From assembly GCF_015265475.1 (NCBI RefSeq), contig NZ_CP054493.1, forward strand, positions 1,116,001 to 1,180,000: a stretch of 64,000 bases of DNA, read 5' to 3'. Each line of letters opens with the position of its first letter. The stretch's first letter is position 1. Positions 1 through 9,301 of this stretch are shown here, in pieces. Under the pieces are notes generated by a model. It saw only the letters and a program-made list of their open reading frames with translations. It had not been told where the DNA came from and did not search any database. Origin of the DNA: Candidatus Sulfurimonas marisnigri. Lineage in GTDB: Bacteria; Campylobacterota; Campylobacteria; Campylobacterales; Sulfurimonadaceae. The position numbers and the translations under genes are program-made.

Positions 1-941
1 AAGCTTCACTACAAAAATATGACAGATTTGATTTGCTTTCATCTAGTGAATCAGAAGTTGAGATAAACACTATCGATGATATTTTTGCTAATGACGAACT
101 AGGTATATTTGATAATGATGATGAAGATATTTTCACTTTAAAAAATGTACCTAAGTTTGATAAAGATAGAGCAGAAGCTGACATGGTAGCTAGGCGAGAA
201 AGATGCGAAGATTTTGATAAGTATGAGCATCTATTTATAGCATGTCAAGAGGATTTGAAGTCTGGGAAAAGACGTATAGTAGATTCAATCGAGAGTAAGC
301 TAGATATTGGAGTGTTTTGTGTACTGGATGGAATACTACTCTATATAGCTGATATAGAAGCACCTAAGCGAGGAAATAGTGGTAAGATCAACAGAAGAAC
401 CACTCTTATCTTTGAAAATGGCACACAATCTAACATGCTACTTCGATCTCTTGGAAAAAGACTTAGAGATAGTGGAAAAATGGTTACAGAACTTGAAGAA
501 AGAGTGATGGATAGACTAAAAGGGATTACTCATGATGATATCTCAAGAGGACATATATATGTTTTAAAGTCCCTAAGTACTGATGATAGAATTAGTACAA
601 AAAAAGATTTATATAAAATTGGTTTTTCAACAGTACCTGTAAATGAAAGAATTAAAAATTCTGTTAATGAACCTACATATTTAATGGCTCCAGTACATGT
701 ACTCCGAGATATTGAAGTGTTTAATTATGATGCACAACATTTAGAAGGTTTGATGCATAAGTTCTTTGGTAATAGTTGTTTAGATGTGACTATCGCAGAT
801 GAAAATGGAGAAATACATAGACCCAGAGAATGGTTTTTTGCTCCATTGGCTATTATAGATGAAGCTATAAAGCTTATCATCAGTCGTGATATTGTGAACT
901 ATCGATATGATTCTATTAATGAAGATATTGTGAGTAGGTAG
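1..941 (+). CDS. GIY-YIG/T5orf172-like protein, 5' end outside the window
   Basis: The frame is open from base 3 with no stop, so the gene starts upstream of the window and the TTG at 33 is not a convincing start. The first ~60 visible residues are very acidic. The last ~125 residues resemble the T5orf172 branch of the GIY-YIG superfamily: an HIYVLKS strand, then DLYKIGFS in place of YIG, an ERI segment carrying the Arg, a Glu in HLEGLMHKFF, and a final REWFFAP motif common in this group. Such domains are nuclease-like and occur in phage and defence proteins; activity here is not shown. The stop lies 3 bases before the sbcD ATG, so it is probably co-transcribed with sbcDC. Family call fairly sure, function unknown. 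Confidence 0.7.
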   Translation, partial: ASLQKYDRFDLLSSSESEVEINTIDDIFANDELGIFDNDDEDIFTLKNVPKFDKDRAEADMVARRERCEDFDKYEHLFIACQEDLKSGKRRIVDSIESKLDIGVFCVLDGILLYIADIEAPKRGNSGKINRRTTLIFENGTQSNMLLRSLGKRLRDSGKMVTELEERVMDRLKGITHDDISRGHIYVLKSLSTDDRISTKKDLYKIGFSTVPVNERIKNSVNEPTYLMAPVHVLRDIEVFNYDAQHLEGLMHKFFGNSCLDVTIADENGEIHRPREWFFAPLAIIDEAIKLIISRDIVNYRYDSINEDIVSR

Positions 942-944
942 TTG

Positions 945-2132
945 ATGAAAATATTACATACATCTGATTGGCACTTAGGACAAAGCTTTATGGGGAAAAG
1001 TAGGGAAGAAGAACATCAGGCTTTTTTAACTTGGCTGCTAAAGACTATAGAAGAAGAGAATATAAATGTTCTAATTGTTGCCGGAGATATTTTTGATACA
1101 GGTACACCACCTAATTATGCACTAGAGCTTTACTACAATTTTCTTACAAAACTTTCTTTGTCTTCATGTGAAAATATTATTATTACCGCTGGCAATCATG
1201 ATTCTATCGCTACTTTAAAAGCTCCTAAGCAACTCTTAAAAGCACTTAACATTCATGTCATTACAAGTGGTGATGAAAATGAAAATGAAGTTGTTGAAGT
1301 TTACAAGAAAGGTAAACTGGAGGGAATTGTTTGTGCGGTTCCATTTTTACGTGATTATGTAGTCCGTCAATCAGTAAGTGCCCAAACTATGAATGATAAA
1401 GAGTCATCACTCACTCATGGGATTAAAGAACATTATAATAATGTTTATAAAGAAGCTTTAATAGTTGCGGATAAGAAAAATATACCTATTATCGCTACTG
1501 GACATTTAACAACAGTTGGCAGTAAAACAAGTGAATCAGAACGTGAAATATATATTGGTGGTACCTTAGATATAGATAGTGATTTTCTAAGTAAAAATTT
1601 TGACTATGTAGCCTTAGGACATCTTCATATTAACCAAAAAGTTGGATGTGAACATGTACGTTACTGTGGCTCTCCAATACCTCTTAGTTTTAGTGAGTCA
1701 ACATCACAGAAAAAAGTAAATATCGTAGAGTTTGAGAATAAAACTATAAAAGTTACTGAGTTAGATATACCACTTCATAGACCTTTGTTAGTTTTGCGTG
1801 GAGATGTTACATCTATTTTAAAAGACTTTGAGTCTGTCGAAGATAAGAATACATGGATAGAAGTCCATCTCAATGATGAAAATCCTTTCCATGCTAACCA
1901 AGTCATAAGAGACAAAGCAGAAGAATTAGAACTTATACTTTTAGCAGTTAAGATAGATAAAACAGAAAAAGCACTTCATAAAGAAGATTTTGATGTAATA
2001 AGTCTGGATGAACTCAACCCTTTCGAGGTATTTGAGCGTCGTATGGAAAAGGATGGACTAGAAGATGAAGATTTTGTAAAAGAACTTGTAGTTAACTTTA
2101 AACAGATTGTTAGTGAGGTTCAAAACTCATGA
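945..2132 (+). CDS. sbcD: Exonuclease SbcCD, subunit D (Mre11-like)
   Basis: Calcineurin-like nuclease subunit of SbcCD, which with SbcC opens and trims hairpins, protein-blocked ends and palindromes at replication forks. All phosphoesterase motifs are visible in order: DWHLG near the N-terminus, AGDIFD, TAGNHDS, ATGHLTT and ALGHLHI, the metal ligands of Mre11 nucleases. The length (395 aa) is normal for SbcD. I start at the ATG at 945 because the in-frame TTG at 942 only adds one Met before the conserved MKILHTSDWHLG. The stop overlaps the sbcC start as ATGA, so the two subunits are translationally coupled. Confidence 0.96.
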   Translation: MKILHTSDWHLGQSFMGKSREEEHQAFLTWLLKTIEEENINVLIVAGDIFDTGTPPNYALELYYNFLTKLSLSSCENIIITAGNHDSIATLKAPKQLLKALNIHVITSGDENENEVVEVYKKGKLEGIVCAVPFLRDYVVRQSVSAQTMNDKESSLTHGIKEHYNNVYKEALIVADKKNIPIIATGHLTTVGSKTSESEREIYIGGTLDIDSDFLSKNFDYVALGHLHINQKVGCEHVRYCGSPIPLSFSESTSQKKVNIVEFENKTIKVTELDIPLHRPLLVLRGDVTSILKDFESVEDKNTWIEVHLNDENPFHANQVIRDKAEELELILLAVKIDKTEKALHKEDFDVISLDELNPFEVFERRMEKDGLEDEDFVKELVVNFKQIVSEVQNS

Positions 2133-5100
2133 AAATAATTTCAATAAAATCTCTCAATATTAATTCTTTAAAAGGCATAACTGAGATTAACTTTGCAGAG
2201 CTCACAAAAGATAGTGCTCTTTTTTCGATAACAGGGCCAACAGGTTCTGGGAAAAGTACAATACTTGATATCATCTCTTGTGCTCTATATGGACGAACTG
2301 CAAGACTAAAAAATCCAAATGATTTGATGTCACGACACTCTGGTGAAGCTTACTGTGAAGTTGAGTTTGAAATCAGAGGTAAAACATATCGTTCATCATG
2401 GACACAAAAAAGAGCACGAAACAAATATGATGGTGCATTTCAAACAGCTAAAATGGAACTTATCGATTTAGAAGAAGACAAAATTTTACCTTTAAAATCT
2501 AGAGAAGTGCCTAAAAAGATAGAAGAGCTGTCAGGTTTAGATTTTGGTCGTTTTACTCAGTCTATGCTACTTGCTCAAGGTGGCTTTGATGCCTTTTTAA
2601 AAGCTGATGAAAAAGAGCGTTCGGCACTACTTGAAAAGATAACGGGAACGCAGATATATGCGGATATTTCTATTGCTATATTTGAAAAACATCGTGGCTT
2701 TCAGCAAGAGATGGATTCTGATCAAAAAATCTTGGAATCGATAGAACTTTTAGACAAGACAGTCGTTAAACAGAAGCAAAAACAACTTAGTGAAAATATT
2801 GCTAAAAAAAGAGAGACTGATGGAGAATTGAAAAAGCTTACGTTATCTCTAAACTGGCTACAAAGACTTTCTGAGCTTAGAAAGGATAGTAAAAGATATG
2901 AAGAGGAGTTCAAAGAGGTTGCAAAGCTAAAAGAGGAGAGTAGAAATTCCTTTCTTAAGTTGGCTCTAGCAAATCGAGCGCTTAACGTGTTTGCTACTTT
3001 TTCATCTTACACGCAACTTCAAAAGAGTGTATCTGTAGATAAAACAACAGCAATGAAACTTACTGGAGAACTTACTCTTCTAGATGAAGATATAAAGAAC
3101 AAAGATAAAGAGTACTCTGTTATAAAAAAAGAGTTTGAAAAGGATAGTGTCGAGTTTGAAGCACAGAATCAGAAGCTAAAAGAGGCTCGTGAAATACAAA
3201 CGCAAGAGAAAGAGGCAAAGATAAACCTTAGTAAAGAAGAGAAGTTACTAAAGGGTAAGCAAGAGAATTTAACGCAGATAACAAATTCTCTAAATTCAAT
3301 TGTTAAAGACCATAACGATATACAAAAAGAAGCGGATACTAAAAAATCTTATCTTCTTGCCAATGCTAAAGATGAGAAGCTATTATCTGTAATTGGGATG
3401 ATAGAGCAAAATATCAGAGAGTATAAAAAAGAGAAAGAAAGCCTTACTAACAACCAGGGTAAGTTGGAAGCCTCTGGAAGTACATTTCTTACTCAAGAGA
3501 CAAACTATAATCTGAAAAAAGAGGAAGTTGATAAACTATCTTCTATTTTTAAAGAGAAAGAATTTGTATATACACAACTAGAGCAAAATAGCCTGAATGA
3601 CTTTAAAATAGAAGAGGGCAGTAAAAAAAGTTTAGAAGATACACAAACTCTAATAAGAGCATTAGAAAGTTATACTAAGATTGCCAAAAACAGAGATAAA
3701 GAGCTTGAAGAACATCACAAATATAGTGATCTGGTAAATTCTCTTATGGAAACAAAAAGTGTTTCTCAGCAGTATATAAACGAAATAAAAAAGCATATAG
3801 ATACACTTCGAGAAAAACAAGAAAAAGAACAACTACTTAAAAAATATGAAGAAGATAGAAATAATCTTGTTGATGGTGAAGCCTGTTTACTGTGTGGTTC
3901 TACAGAACATCCATTTGTAAATAGTTTAAACGAAGTTCATATAGATAAAACTAAGCAGATGATAGCAAATCAAGTTAAAGAGTTAGAAGATAAAGAGAAG
4001 GCTCTTAAAGAGTTAGAGTTACGCTTTGGTATTGCACAAACAAAAAAAGAGACATCAATACTTGAAATTCAAAAGTTAGACAAAGAGATAAAGACTCTTA
4101 AGAATCTTTTTAAACAATACTCCTTTGAACCTACAAGTGATAGTGAAATAGAACTGGGGGAAAAAGAGGAAGTACTTACTAAAAAACTCGATATTGTAAA
4201 GCAAAACCGTATTCAAAAAGATGAACTACTAAAACAGAGAGATAGCGCGGGTAAACAACTTCAAGTCCAAGAGAAGTCATTGGAGCAGATAAAAAGTGTT
4301 TTAGAAAAACTAAGTAGTGAAAAAGAGCAGCTGATTTTAGCTGTAAAATCTAATGAAGTAAAAATCAAAGAGTATCTAAAAAGTTTAGAGTTAGATTTAG
4401 AAAAGTTTGACCTAAAACTAGACCTAGAAAAATTAGATATTCAGTATAAAGAGCTTGTAAGTAGAAAAGAGCTTTATATAGAAATGACAGAGGCTTTAAA
4501 AGTATTAGATATAGAGTTAAATAAATGCAGTGTAATTAAAAAAGAGAGTGAGACTAGAGCCACTTTATTAGCGAAAGAAATTGAACTAATAGAAGCGAAT
4601 ATAAAAGAGTTGGTGCTAAATCTTGCTAAGTTATCTTCTAAGCGAATAGAGATACTTAATGTAGCTGATTTGGATGTTCATGAAAAAGAGATTACTACCA
4701 AGTATAAAATGGCGCAAGAAAGAGAACAGCTATGTAAAACTGCTCTAAATGAACTTAAAGTAAAGAGTGCAGAGCGATTAGCTAATAAAAAAAGTCTAGA
4801 AATAGAAATAGCTGAAGATGAGAAAAAGCTAGATATATTAAGAGCTGAACTAGAAGAACTCTATAAGCAAAATGATTTTAAAGATGCAGAGGAACTGCAA
4901 AATGCAATGCTTGATAAAAATGAGAGAGAAGAATTGTCTACTTTGTGTAAGACAATAGAAGACAGATATAAACAAACGCAAACTCTTAAAGCAGAGACTA
5001 TAAAAAAATTACAAGAACATGAGAAAGAACCTCTCAGTGATAAACCAATAGAACAGCTAGAAGTTTTACAGGCTTTGCTAGGACAAAAAGCAGATGCACT

Positions 5101-5704
5101 TGCCGAGAGTATAGGAAGTGATAAAAAAGAGTTAGAACTTAATCAGGAAAACAGTGATAAACATAAAGAGAGAATAGCATCTCTAGAAAAGAAAAAAGAG
5201 TCTTTTAGAGTCTGGGTAAAACTAAATGAACTAGTAGGTTCAGCAGATGGAACAAAATTTAAAAAGTTTGCACAAGGTATAACACTAGATCAGCTTATAA
5301 ATCTAGCAAATCAGCACCTAAATATTTTAAGTTCTCGCTACACCTTAGCAAGAACTCAAGATAAACTCTTAGAGCTTGAGATTATAGACGCTTATCAAGG
5401 CAATGTTGTCCGTCCTGTAAGTACCTTATCTGGAGGGGAAAGTTTTATCGTAAGCCTTGCATTAGCACTTGGTCTATCAGAACTCGCGAGCCAAAAGATA
5501 GCCATAGACTCACTCTTTTTAGACGAGGGCTTTGGAACACTGGATGAAGATAGTTTAGAAACGGCTCTTAATGCTTTAAACCTTTTACAAAGTGGTGGAA
5601 AAATGGTTGGTGTTATCTCGCATGTGGAAGCTCTAAAAGAGCGTATACCTTTACAGATAAAGGTTGTTCCTAATGGGGATGGGACTAGTTTTGTTGAGAT
5701 TTAG
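2129..5704 (+). CDS. sbcC: Exonuclease SbcCD, subunit C (Rad50-like ATPase)
   Basis: SMC/Rad50-type ATPase partner of SbcD. The Walker A GPTGSGKST lies at residues 36-44. Two long Lys/Glu-rich coiled coils flank a zinc hook CLLC at residues 586-589. The C-terminal head carries the signature STLSGGESF, the Walker B DSLFLDEGFGTLD and a VISHVE switch. At 1191 aa it is in the usual range for SbcC. It overlaps sbcD by 4 bases. Only 16 bases separate it from the OLD-family gene, so transcription may continue into that gene. Nothing is missing and the pair should be functional. Confidence 0.96.
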   Translation: MKIISIKSLNINSLKGITEINFAELTKDSALFSITGPTGSGKSTILDIISCALYGRTARLKNPNDLMSRHSGEAYCEVEFEIRGKTYRSSWTQKRARNKYDGAFQTAKMELIDLEEDKILPLKSREVPKKIEELSGLDFGRFTQSMLLAQGGFDAFLKADEKERSALLEKITGTQIYADISIAIFEKHRGFQQEMDSDQKILESIELLDKTVVKQKQKQLSENIAKKRETDGELKKLTLSLNWLQRLSELRKDSKRYEEEFKEVAKLKEESRNSFLKLALANRALNVFATFSSYTQLQKSVSVDKTTAMKLTGELTLLDEDIKNKDKEYSVIKKEFEKDSVEFEAQNQKLKEAREIQTQEKEAKINLSKEEKLLKGKQENLTQITNSLNSIVKDHNDIQKEADTKKSYLLANAKDEKLLSVIGMIEQNIREYKKEKESLTNNQGKLEASGSTFLTQETNYNLKKEEVDKLSSIFKEKEFVYTQLEQNSLNDFKIEEGSKKSLEDTQTLIRALESYTKIAKNRDKELEEHHKYSDLVNSLMETKSVSQQYINEIKKHIDTLREKQEKEQLLKKYEEDRNNLVDGEACLLCGSTEHPFVNSLNEVHIDKTKQMIANQVKELEDKEKALKELELRFGIAQTKKETSILEIQKLDKEIKTLKNLFKQYSFEPTSDSEIELGEKEEVLTKKLDIVKQNRIQKDELLKQRDSAGKQLQVQEKSLEQIKSVLEKLSSEKEQLILAVKSNEVKIKEYLKSLELDLEKFDLKLDLEKLDIQYKELVSRKELYIEMTEALKVLDIELNKCSVIKKESETRATLLAKEIELIEANIKELVLNLAKLSSKRIEILNVADLDVHEKEITTKYKMAQEREQLCKTALNELKVKSAERLANKKSLEIEIAEDEKKLDILRAELEELYKQNDFKDAEELQNAMLDKNEREELSTLCKTIEDRYKQTQTLKAETIKKLQEHEKEPLSDKPIEQLEVLQALLGQKADALAESIGSDKKELELNQENSDKHKERIASLEKKKESFRVWVKLNELVGSADGTKFKKFAQGITLDQLINLANQHLNILSSRYTLARTQDKLLELEIIDAYQGNVVRPVSTLSGGESFIVSLALALGLSELASQKIAIDSLFLDEGFGTLDEDSLETALNALNLLQSGGKMVGVISHVEALKERIPLQIKVVPNGDGTSFVEI

Positions 5705-5720
5705 AAGTTAAAGGAAAAAA

Positions 5721-7472
5721 ATGAAAATTAAAAGTGTAAAGATTTCAAATTTTAGATCTATTATAGATGTTGAAATAAGTTTTGAAAATTTAATGATGTT
5801 CATAGGGCAAAATAATCATGGTAAATCAAATATTTTATATGCAATACTTTTTTTCTTTGGTGAAATAAAGATACAAGACCTAGATTTTTTTGATGGTACA
5901 GATGACCTTTATGTAGAAATATTATTTTATGATTTAGATGACGATGATAAAGTAACTTTTAATAAGTATTTAACAATAGAGAATGAAATTTTAGTGAGAA
6001 AAACTGCTTATAGAAATGGTAGTTTTGAATACAATGGTTATATTCAAAATCCTCAAAATGAATACCTACAAGAGTCTAATGCTACTAACTATAGAAGTCG
6101 AGAAACCGCACTAGAACTACCTTTTTATGATTATCTTCCACCTGATGGAAGGCTAACAATTGCCCTTATCCAAGATGCACAACAACAATATATTGCAGAT
6201 AATGGAGAAAGTATAGAGTTTGTATATGAATTGGAAGAAACTAATTTCTTAGGTGCAAAAAATGTTGCACAAGGAATGTTCGGTGAAATCTTTTTTATTC
6301 CAGCGGTAAAAAGTATAAATGAAGATTTATCTAGTAATAAAACAAGTGTATTTACAAAATTATACTCAAAAGTAATAGAACTTGTAACTTCATCTAATGC
6401 AGATATCTCAAGTATCAAAACTCAAATTAATACACAATTTAACAAGTTTAAAAAATATAATGAAGATAGTACAGATAATCAAGATAGACCGGTAGAACTA
6501 AATGAATTTGAGAATAGACTTTCACATAATTTAAGAGAATGGGGAGTTAATTTAGAAGTTGAAATTCTTCCTCCTAATATTGATGATGTATTTAAATCTG
6601 ATGTGAATATTTGGATACATGACGGTATTAAAACTGATATTAATAGAAAAGGGCATGGGCTACAAAGAGCAATGACCTTTTCGTTAATAAAAACTTTTTC
6701 AGAACATGTATTGTCAATACCTGATGAAGAACGACCTAATAGACAAGCATCTAAGTCATCATATTTTATTTTTGAAGAACCAGAATTATATCTTCATCCA
6801 CAAGCACAAAGAGCATTGTTAGATACATTGATTAATTTATCTAACGATAGTCAAGTTATTTTATGTACTCATTCAAGCTCCTTAATTAGTTTAGATAACT
6901 ATAAATCAATTGCTATTGTTAGAAAGGATGCAACTACAAATGAAACTAGTATCACACAATATCAAGATGAAATATTTGTAGGGGATGAAAAGAAAAATTT
7001 TAATTTACTATCTTGGGTAAATCCAGATAGAGCGGAATTGTTTTTTGCAAAAAAAGTAATTTTAGTTGAAGGTGCAACAGAGAAAGCAATAGTTCCATTT
7101 ATTGCTAAAAAATTAAATGTTTTCAAATTTGAGTATACATTAATTAATTGTGGTTCTAAAACAAATATCCCTTATTATATAAACTTATTAAATAAATTTA
7201 AAATACCATATTTTGCTGTATATGATAAGGATCATCAATCTAGTAAACAAGAGCAAGCAAGAAATGTAGCGGATAGAGATACTGCTAAAATTGAAGATAT
7301 TATAGATTCTAGTATTGGTAAAGGTATTGTTTTTATAAATGATATTGAAGAAGAATTAGGAATGACAGCTGGTATCTCAAGTAAACCATTTACTGCTCTT
7401 GAAGAAATAAGTAAAGAAGAGTTTATTGTATCAACAAGTTTAGAAACTAAAATCATAGAAATTTTTTCATAA
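5721..7472 (+). CDS. OLD-family ATP-dependent nuclease (ATPase plus Toprim)
   Basis: Overcoming-lysogenization-defect type nuclease. The N-terminal ABC/RecF-like ATPase has Walker A GQNNHGKS at residues 29-36 and, after an inserted middle region, Walker B FEEPELYLHPQAQ. The C-terminal Toprim domain shows ILVEGATEKA with catalytic Glu450 and VYDKDH with Asp502 and Asp504. This matches class 1 OLD proteins, which occur alone; class 2 OLD (GajA) is paired with a GajB helicase, and no such gene follows here. The start has a good AAAGGA site. OLD proteins act in phage defence and DNA end processing. The neighbours (SbcCD on one side, a RecB-like nuclease on the other) make this a cluster of DNA-end nucleases. 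Confidence 0.9.
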   Translation: MKIKSVKISNFRSIIDVEISFENLMMFIGQNNHGKSNILYAILFFFGEIKIQDLDFFDGTDDLYVEILFYDLDDDDKVTFNKYLTIENEILVRKTAYRNGSFEYNGYIQNPQNEYLQESNATNYRSRETALELPFYDYLPPDGRLTIALIQDAQQQYIADNGESIEFVYELEETNFLGAKNVAQGMFGEIFFIPAVKSINEDLSSNKTSVFTKLYSKVIELVTSSNADISSIKTQINTQFNKFKKYNEDSTDNQDRPVELNEFENRLSHNLREWGVNLEVEILPPNIDDVFKSDVNIWIHDGIKTDINRKGHGLQRAMTFSLIKTFSEHVLSIPDEERPNRQASKSSYFIFEEPELYLHPQAQRALLDTLINLSNDSQVILCTHSSSLISLDNYKSIAIVRKDATTNETSITQYQDEIFVGDEKKNFNLLSWVNPDRAELFFAKKVILVEGATEKAIVPFIAKKLNVFKFEYTLINCGSKTNIPYYINLLNKFKIPYFAVYDKDHQSSKQEQARNVADRDTAKIEDIIDSSIGKGIVFINDIEEELGMTAGISSKPFTALEEISKEEFIVSTSLETKIIEIFS

Positions 7473-7492
7473 TAAATTAAAAAGGATAAAAA

Positions 7493-7711
7493 ATGTGTAA
7501 TGAAATGATTAATGTAAAATCATCCAATGTGGAGAGTGTTGGTTATGATGAAGATTTAAAGATAGTATGTGTGAAATTTTTGAATGGAAGTTTATATACT
7601 TACAAAGGTGTTCCCAACTCTGAATTTAACAATCTTAAGAATGCTACATCTGTTGGATCATACTTGAATCGTAATTTTAAAAATGTTTACCAATATGAAA
7701 GAATAAGCTAA
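7493..7711 (+). CDS. KTSC-domain small protein
   Basis: A 72-residue protein made almost wholly of a KTSC domain, named after its C-terminal position in some lysyl-tRNA synthetases. Visible markers are SSNVESVGYD, a VKFLNGSLYTYKGVP strand pair and an SVGSYLNRNFK segment ending in Tyr. KTSC proteins are usually stand-alone, often in phages and mobile DNA, and are thought to bind nucleic acid; the exact role is unknown. A strong AAAAAGGA site precedes the ATG. It lies 20 bases after the OLD gene and 26 before the next gene, so it probably belongs to the same transcript. Confidence 0.82.
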   Translation: MCNEMINVKSSNVESVGYDEDLKIVCVKFLNGSLYTYKGVPNSEFNNLKNATSVGSYLNRNFKNVYQYERIS

Positions 7712-7737
7712 GTAACATATATTTTACAAGGAAAATA

Positions 7738-9222
7738 ATGAACCTCTCTAAATCCCTATATACAAAAGCCATCCAATGTCCAAAAGCACTATGGTTAAAA
7801 AAGTACAATAAAGAAGTACTTACACCACCAGATGCAACTGCATTAGCAAGATTTGAAACCGGTAATGTTGTTGGAGAGTTGGCGTGTAAACTTTTCCCAA
7901 ATGGAAAAGAAGTCATTTATAATCCTGATGATTTTAACGGTATGGTAGAGACTACTAAAGAGTGGATAGAGGAGGGCTTAGAGTATATTTATGAAGCTAC
8001 TTTTCTTTATAATGGAATCTTAGTTTTAGTAGATGTTTTAAAAGTGACTCCTGATGGATTAGAGATATATGAAGTAAAAAGTTCTAGTAGTGTTAAAGAT
8101 ATTTATTTGCATGATGTTTCGATACAGTTGTATGTACTTAAACAGCTTGGATACAGTGTAATCAGTAGTAATGTCGTACATATTGACAGTTCTTATGTTC
8201 GAGGTGATGAGCTTGATTTAAATGGACTATTTAAGATTGTAGATGTTAGTGATGAAGTAAATACTTTGCAAGTAGATATTCCTAAAAGACTTGAGGAGTT
8301 TGAATTATATCTAGCCGATAGAGATAATGAACCAGATATTGATATTGGGAGTCATTGTAATAAGCCTTACGAATGTGATGCAAAAGAGTACTGTTGGAGA
8401 GTTCAGAGAAATATACCTGAGTATTCATTATTCAATATTTTTAATCTTGGCAGTAAGAAGCAGATAGAACTTTATGAACAAGGCATAGTTAATATAGAAG
8501 ATATTCCTGACGGTTATGCCATGACCGCTATACAAAAGCAAAAAGTTCAAAACTGGAAAGAGCAAGTAACTTTTGTAGATGAAGAGAATATAAAAGATTT
8601 TCTTAACACACTGAACTATCCTATTTATCATCTTGATTTTGAGACATTTCAACAGGCTATTCCAGAGTGGAAAGGTATTAGCCCATACCAACAGATACCA
8701 TTTCAGTATTCGCTTCATATAGAGCACTCTGATGGGATTATAGAACATAAAGAGTTTTTAGGTGAAGATGGTATTGACCCTCGTTATGAATTGGCCAAGA
8801 GGCTTGTTGAAGATATTCCTATTGACGTTACAGTTTTAGCTTATAACATGAGTTTTGAAAAAGGGGTAAATGCTAAATTAGCTGAGAGTTTTCCAGAGTT
8901 TACAGATCATCTACTTTCTATTAATGAAAATACAAAAGATTTAATGTTCCCTTTTCAAAAGAAATACTATGTTACACCTGAAATGCAAGGAAGCTATTCT
9001 ATCAAGTATGTATTACCATCATTAGTGCCGGAAATGGCAGAAGCATATAAAAGTTTAAACGGTATTCAAAACGGTAGTGATGCAATGAATGCCTTTCCAA
9101 AACTTCCTAGTATGAGCCCAAAAGAAAAAGCAGACACTAGAACGGCTCTGCTTGAATACTGTAAGCTTGATACTTTAGCAATGGTGGAAGTTCTTAAAAA
9201 ACTAAAAAAAGTAATAGAATAA
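7738..9222 (+). CDS. RecB-like nuclease fused to DEDD-type exonuclease (DUF2779-like)
   Basis: Two nuclease-like halves in 494 residues. The N-terminal half begins LSKSLYTKAIQCPKALWL, as in DUF2779 proteins. It carries a PD-(D/E)xK core (Asp99, Glu112-Val-Lys114) and a QLYVL helix like the QxxxY motif of RecB/Cas4 nucleases. The early Cys and a later Cys cluster (SHCNKPYECDAKEYC) suggest a 4Fe-4S cluster as in Cas4/AddB. The C-terminal half looks like an RNase H-fold exonuclease: YHLDFETF (Asp300, Glu302), VLAYNMSFEKG and a final EYCKLDTLAM. I infer a two-headed DNA nuclease. A strong hairpin follows the stop, and the SMC operon starts 79 bases on in the same direction, so a partnership is possible but not shown. 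Confidence 0.8.
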   Translation: MNLSKSLYTKAIQCPKALWLKKYNKEVLTPPDATALARFETGNVVGELACKLFPNGKEVIYNPDDFNGMVETTKEWIEEGLEYIYEATFLYNGILVLVDVLKVTPDGLEIYEVKSSSSVKDIYLHDVSIQLYVLKQLGYSVISSNVVHIDSSYVRGDELDLNGLFKIVDVSDEVNTLQVDIPKRLEEFELYLADRDNEPDIDIGSHCNKPYECDAKEYCWRVQRNIPEYSLFNIFNLGSKKQIELYEQGIVNIEDIPDGYAMTAIQKQKVQNWKEQVTFVDEENIKDFLNTLNYPIYHLDFETFQQAIPEWKGISPYQQIPFQYSLHIEHSDGIIEHKEFLGEDGIDPRYELAKRLVEDIPIDVTVLAYNMSFEKGVNAKLAESFPEFTDHLLSINENTKDLMFPFQKKYYVTPEMQGSYSIKYVLPSLVPEMAEAYKSLNGIQNGSDAMNAFPKLPSMSPKEKADTRTALLEYCKLDTLAMVEVLKKLKKVIE

Positions 9223-9223
9223 T

Positions 9224-9254
9224 ACTTGTTGCGAACTCATAGTTCGTAACAAGT
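9224..9254 (+). terminator. Strong 14-bp hairpin after the nuclease gene
   Basis: Arms 9224-9237 (ACTTGTTGCGAACT) and 9241-9254 (AGTTCGTAACAAGT) pair along all 14 positions with one G-U pair and a 3-base loop. It begins 2 bases after the stop codon. No T-run follows, so it may be an attenuator, an mRNA-stabilising stem or an operator-like palindrome for the SMC operon rather than a classic intrinsic terminator. Confidence 0.55.
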
Positions 9255-9301
9255 AGATACTATAGCAATATTGATAATTTATACTTTTAAAGGGAGTAGA
9301 T

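Noticed and set aside
33-35. TTG at 33 as the start of the first gene
   Set aside because: The frame is open to the left edge with ordinary codons, so this is an internal Leu codon of a truncated gene.
5721-7472. Gabija system (GajA-GajB)
   Set aside because: The OLD protein is GajA-like, but no UvrD-type helicase gene follows; the next gene encodes only a 72-residue KTSC protein.
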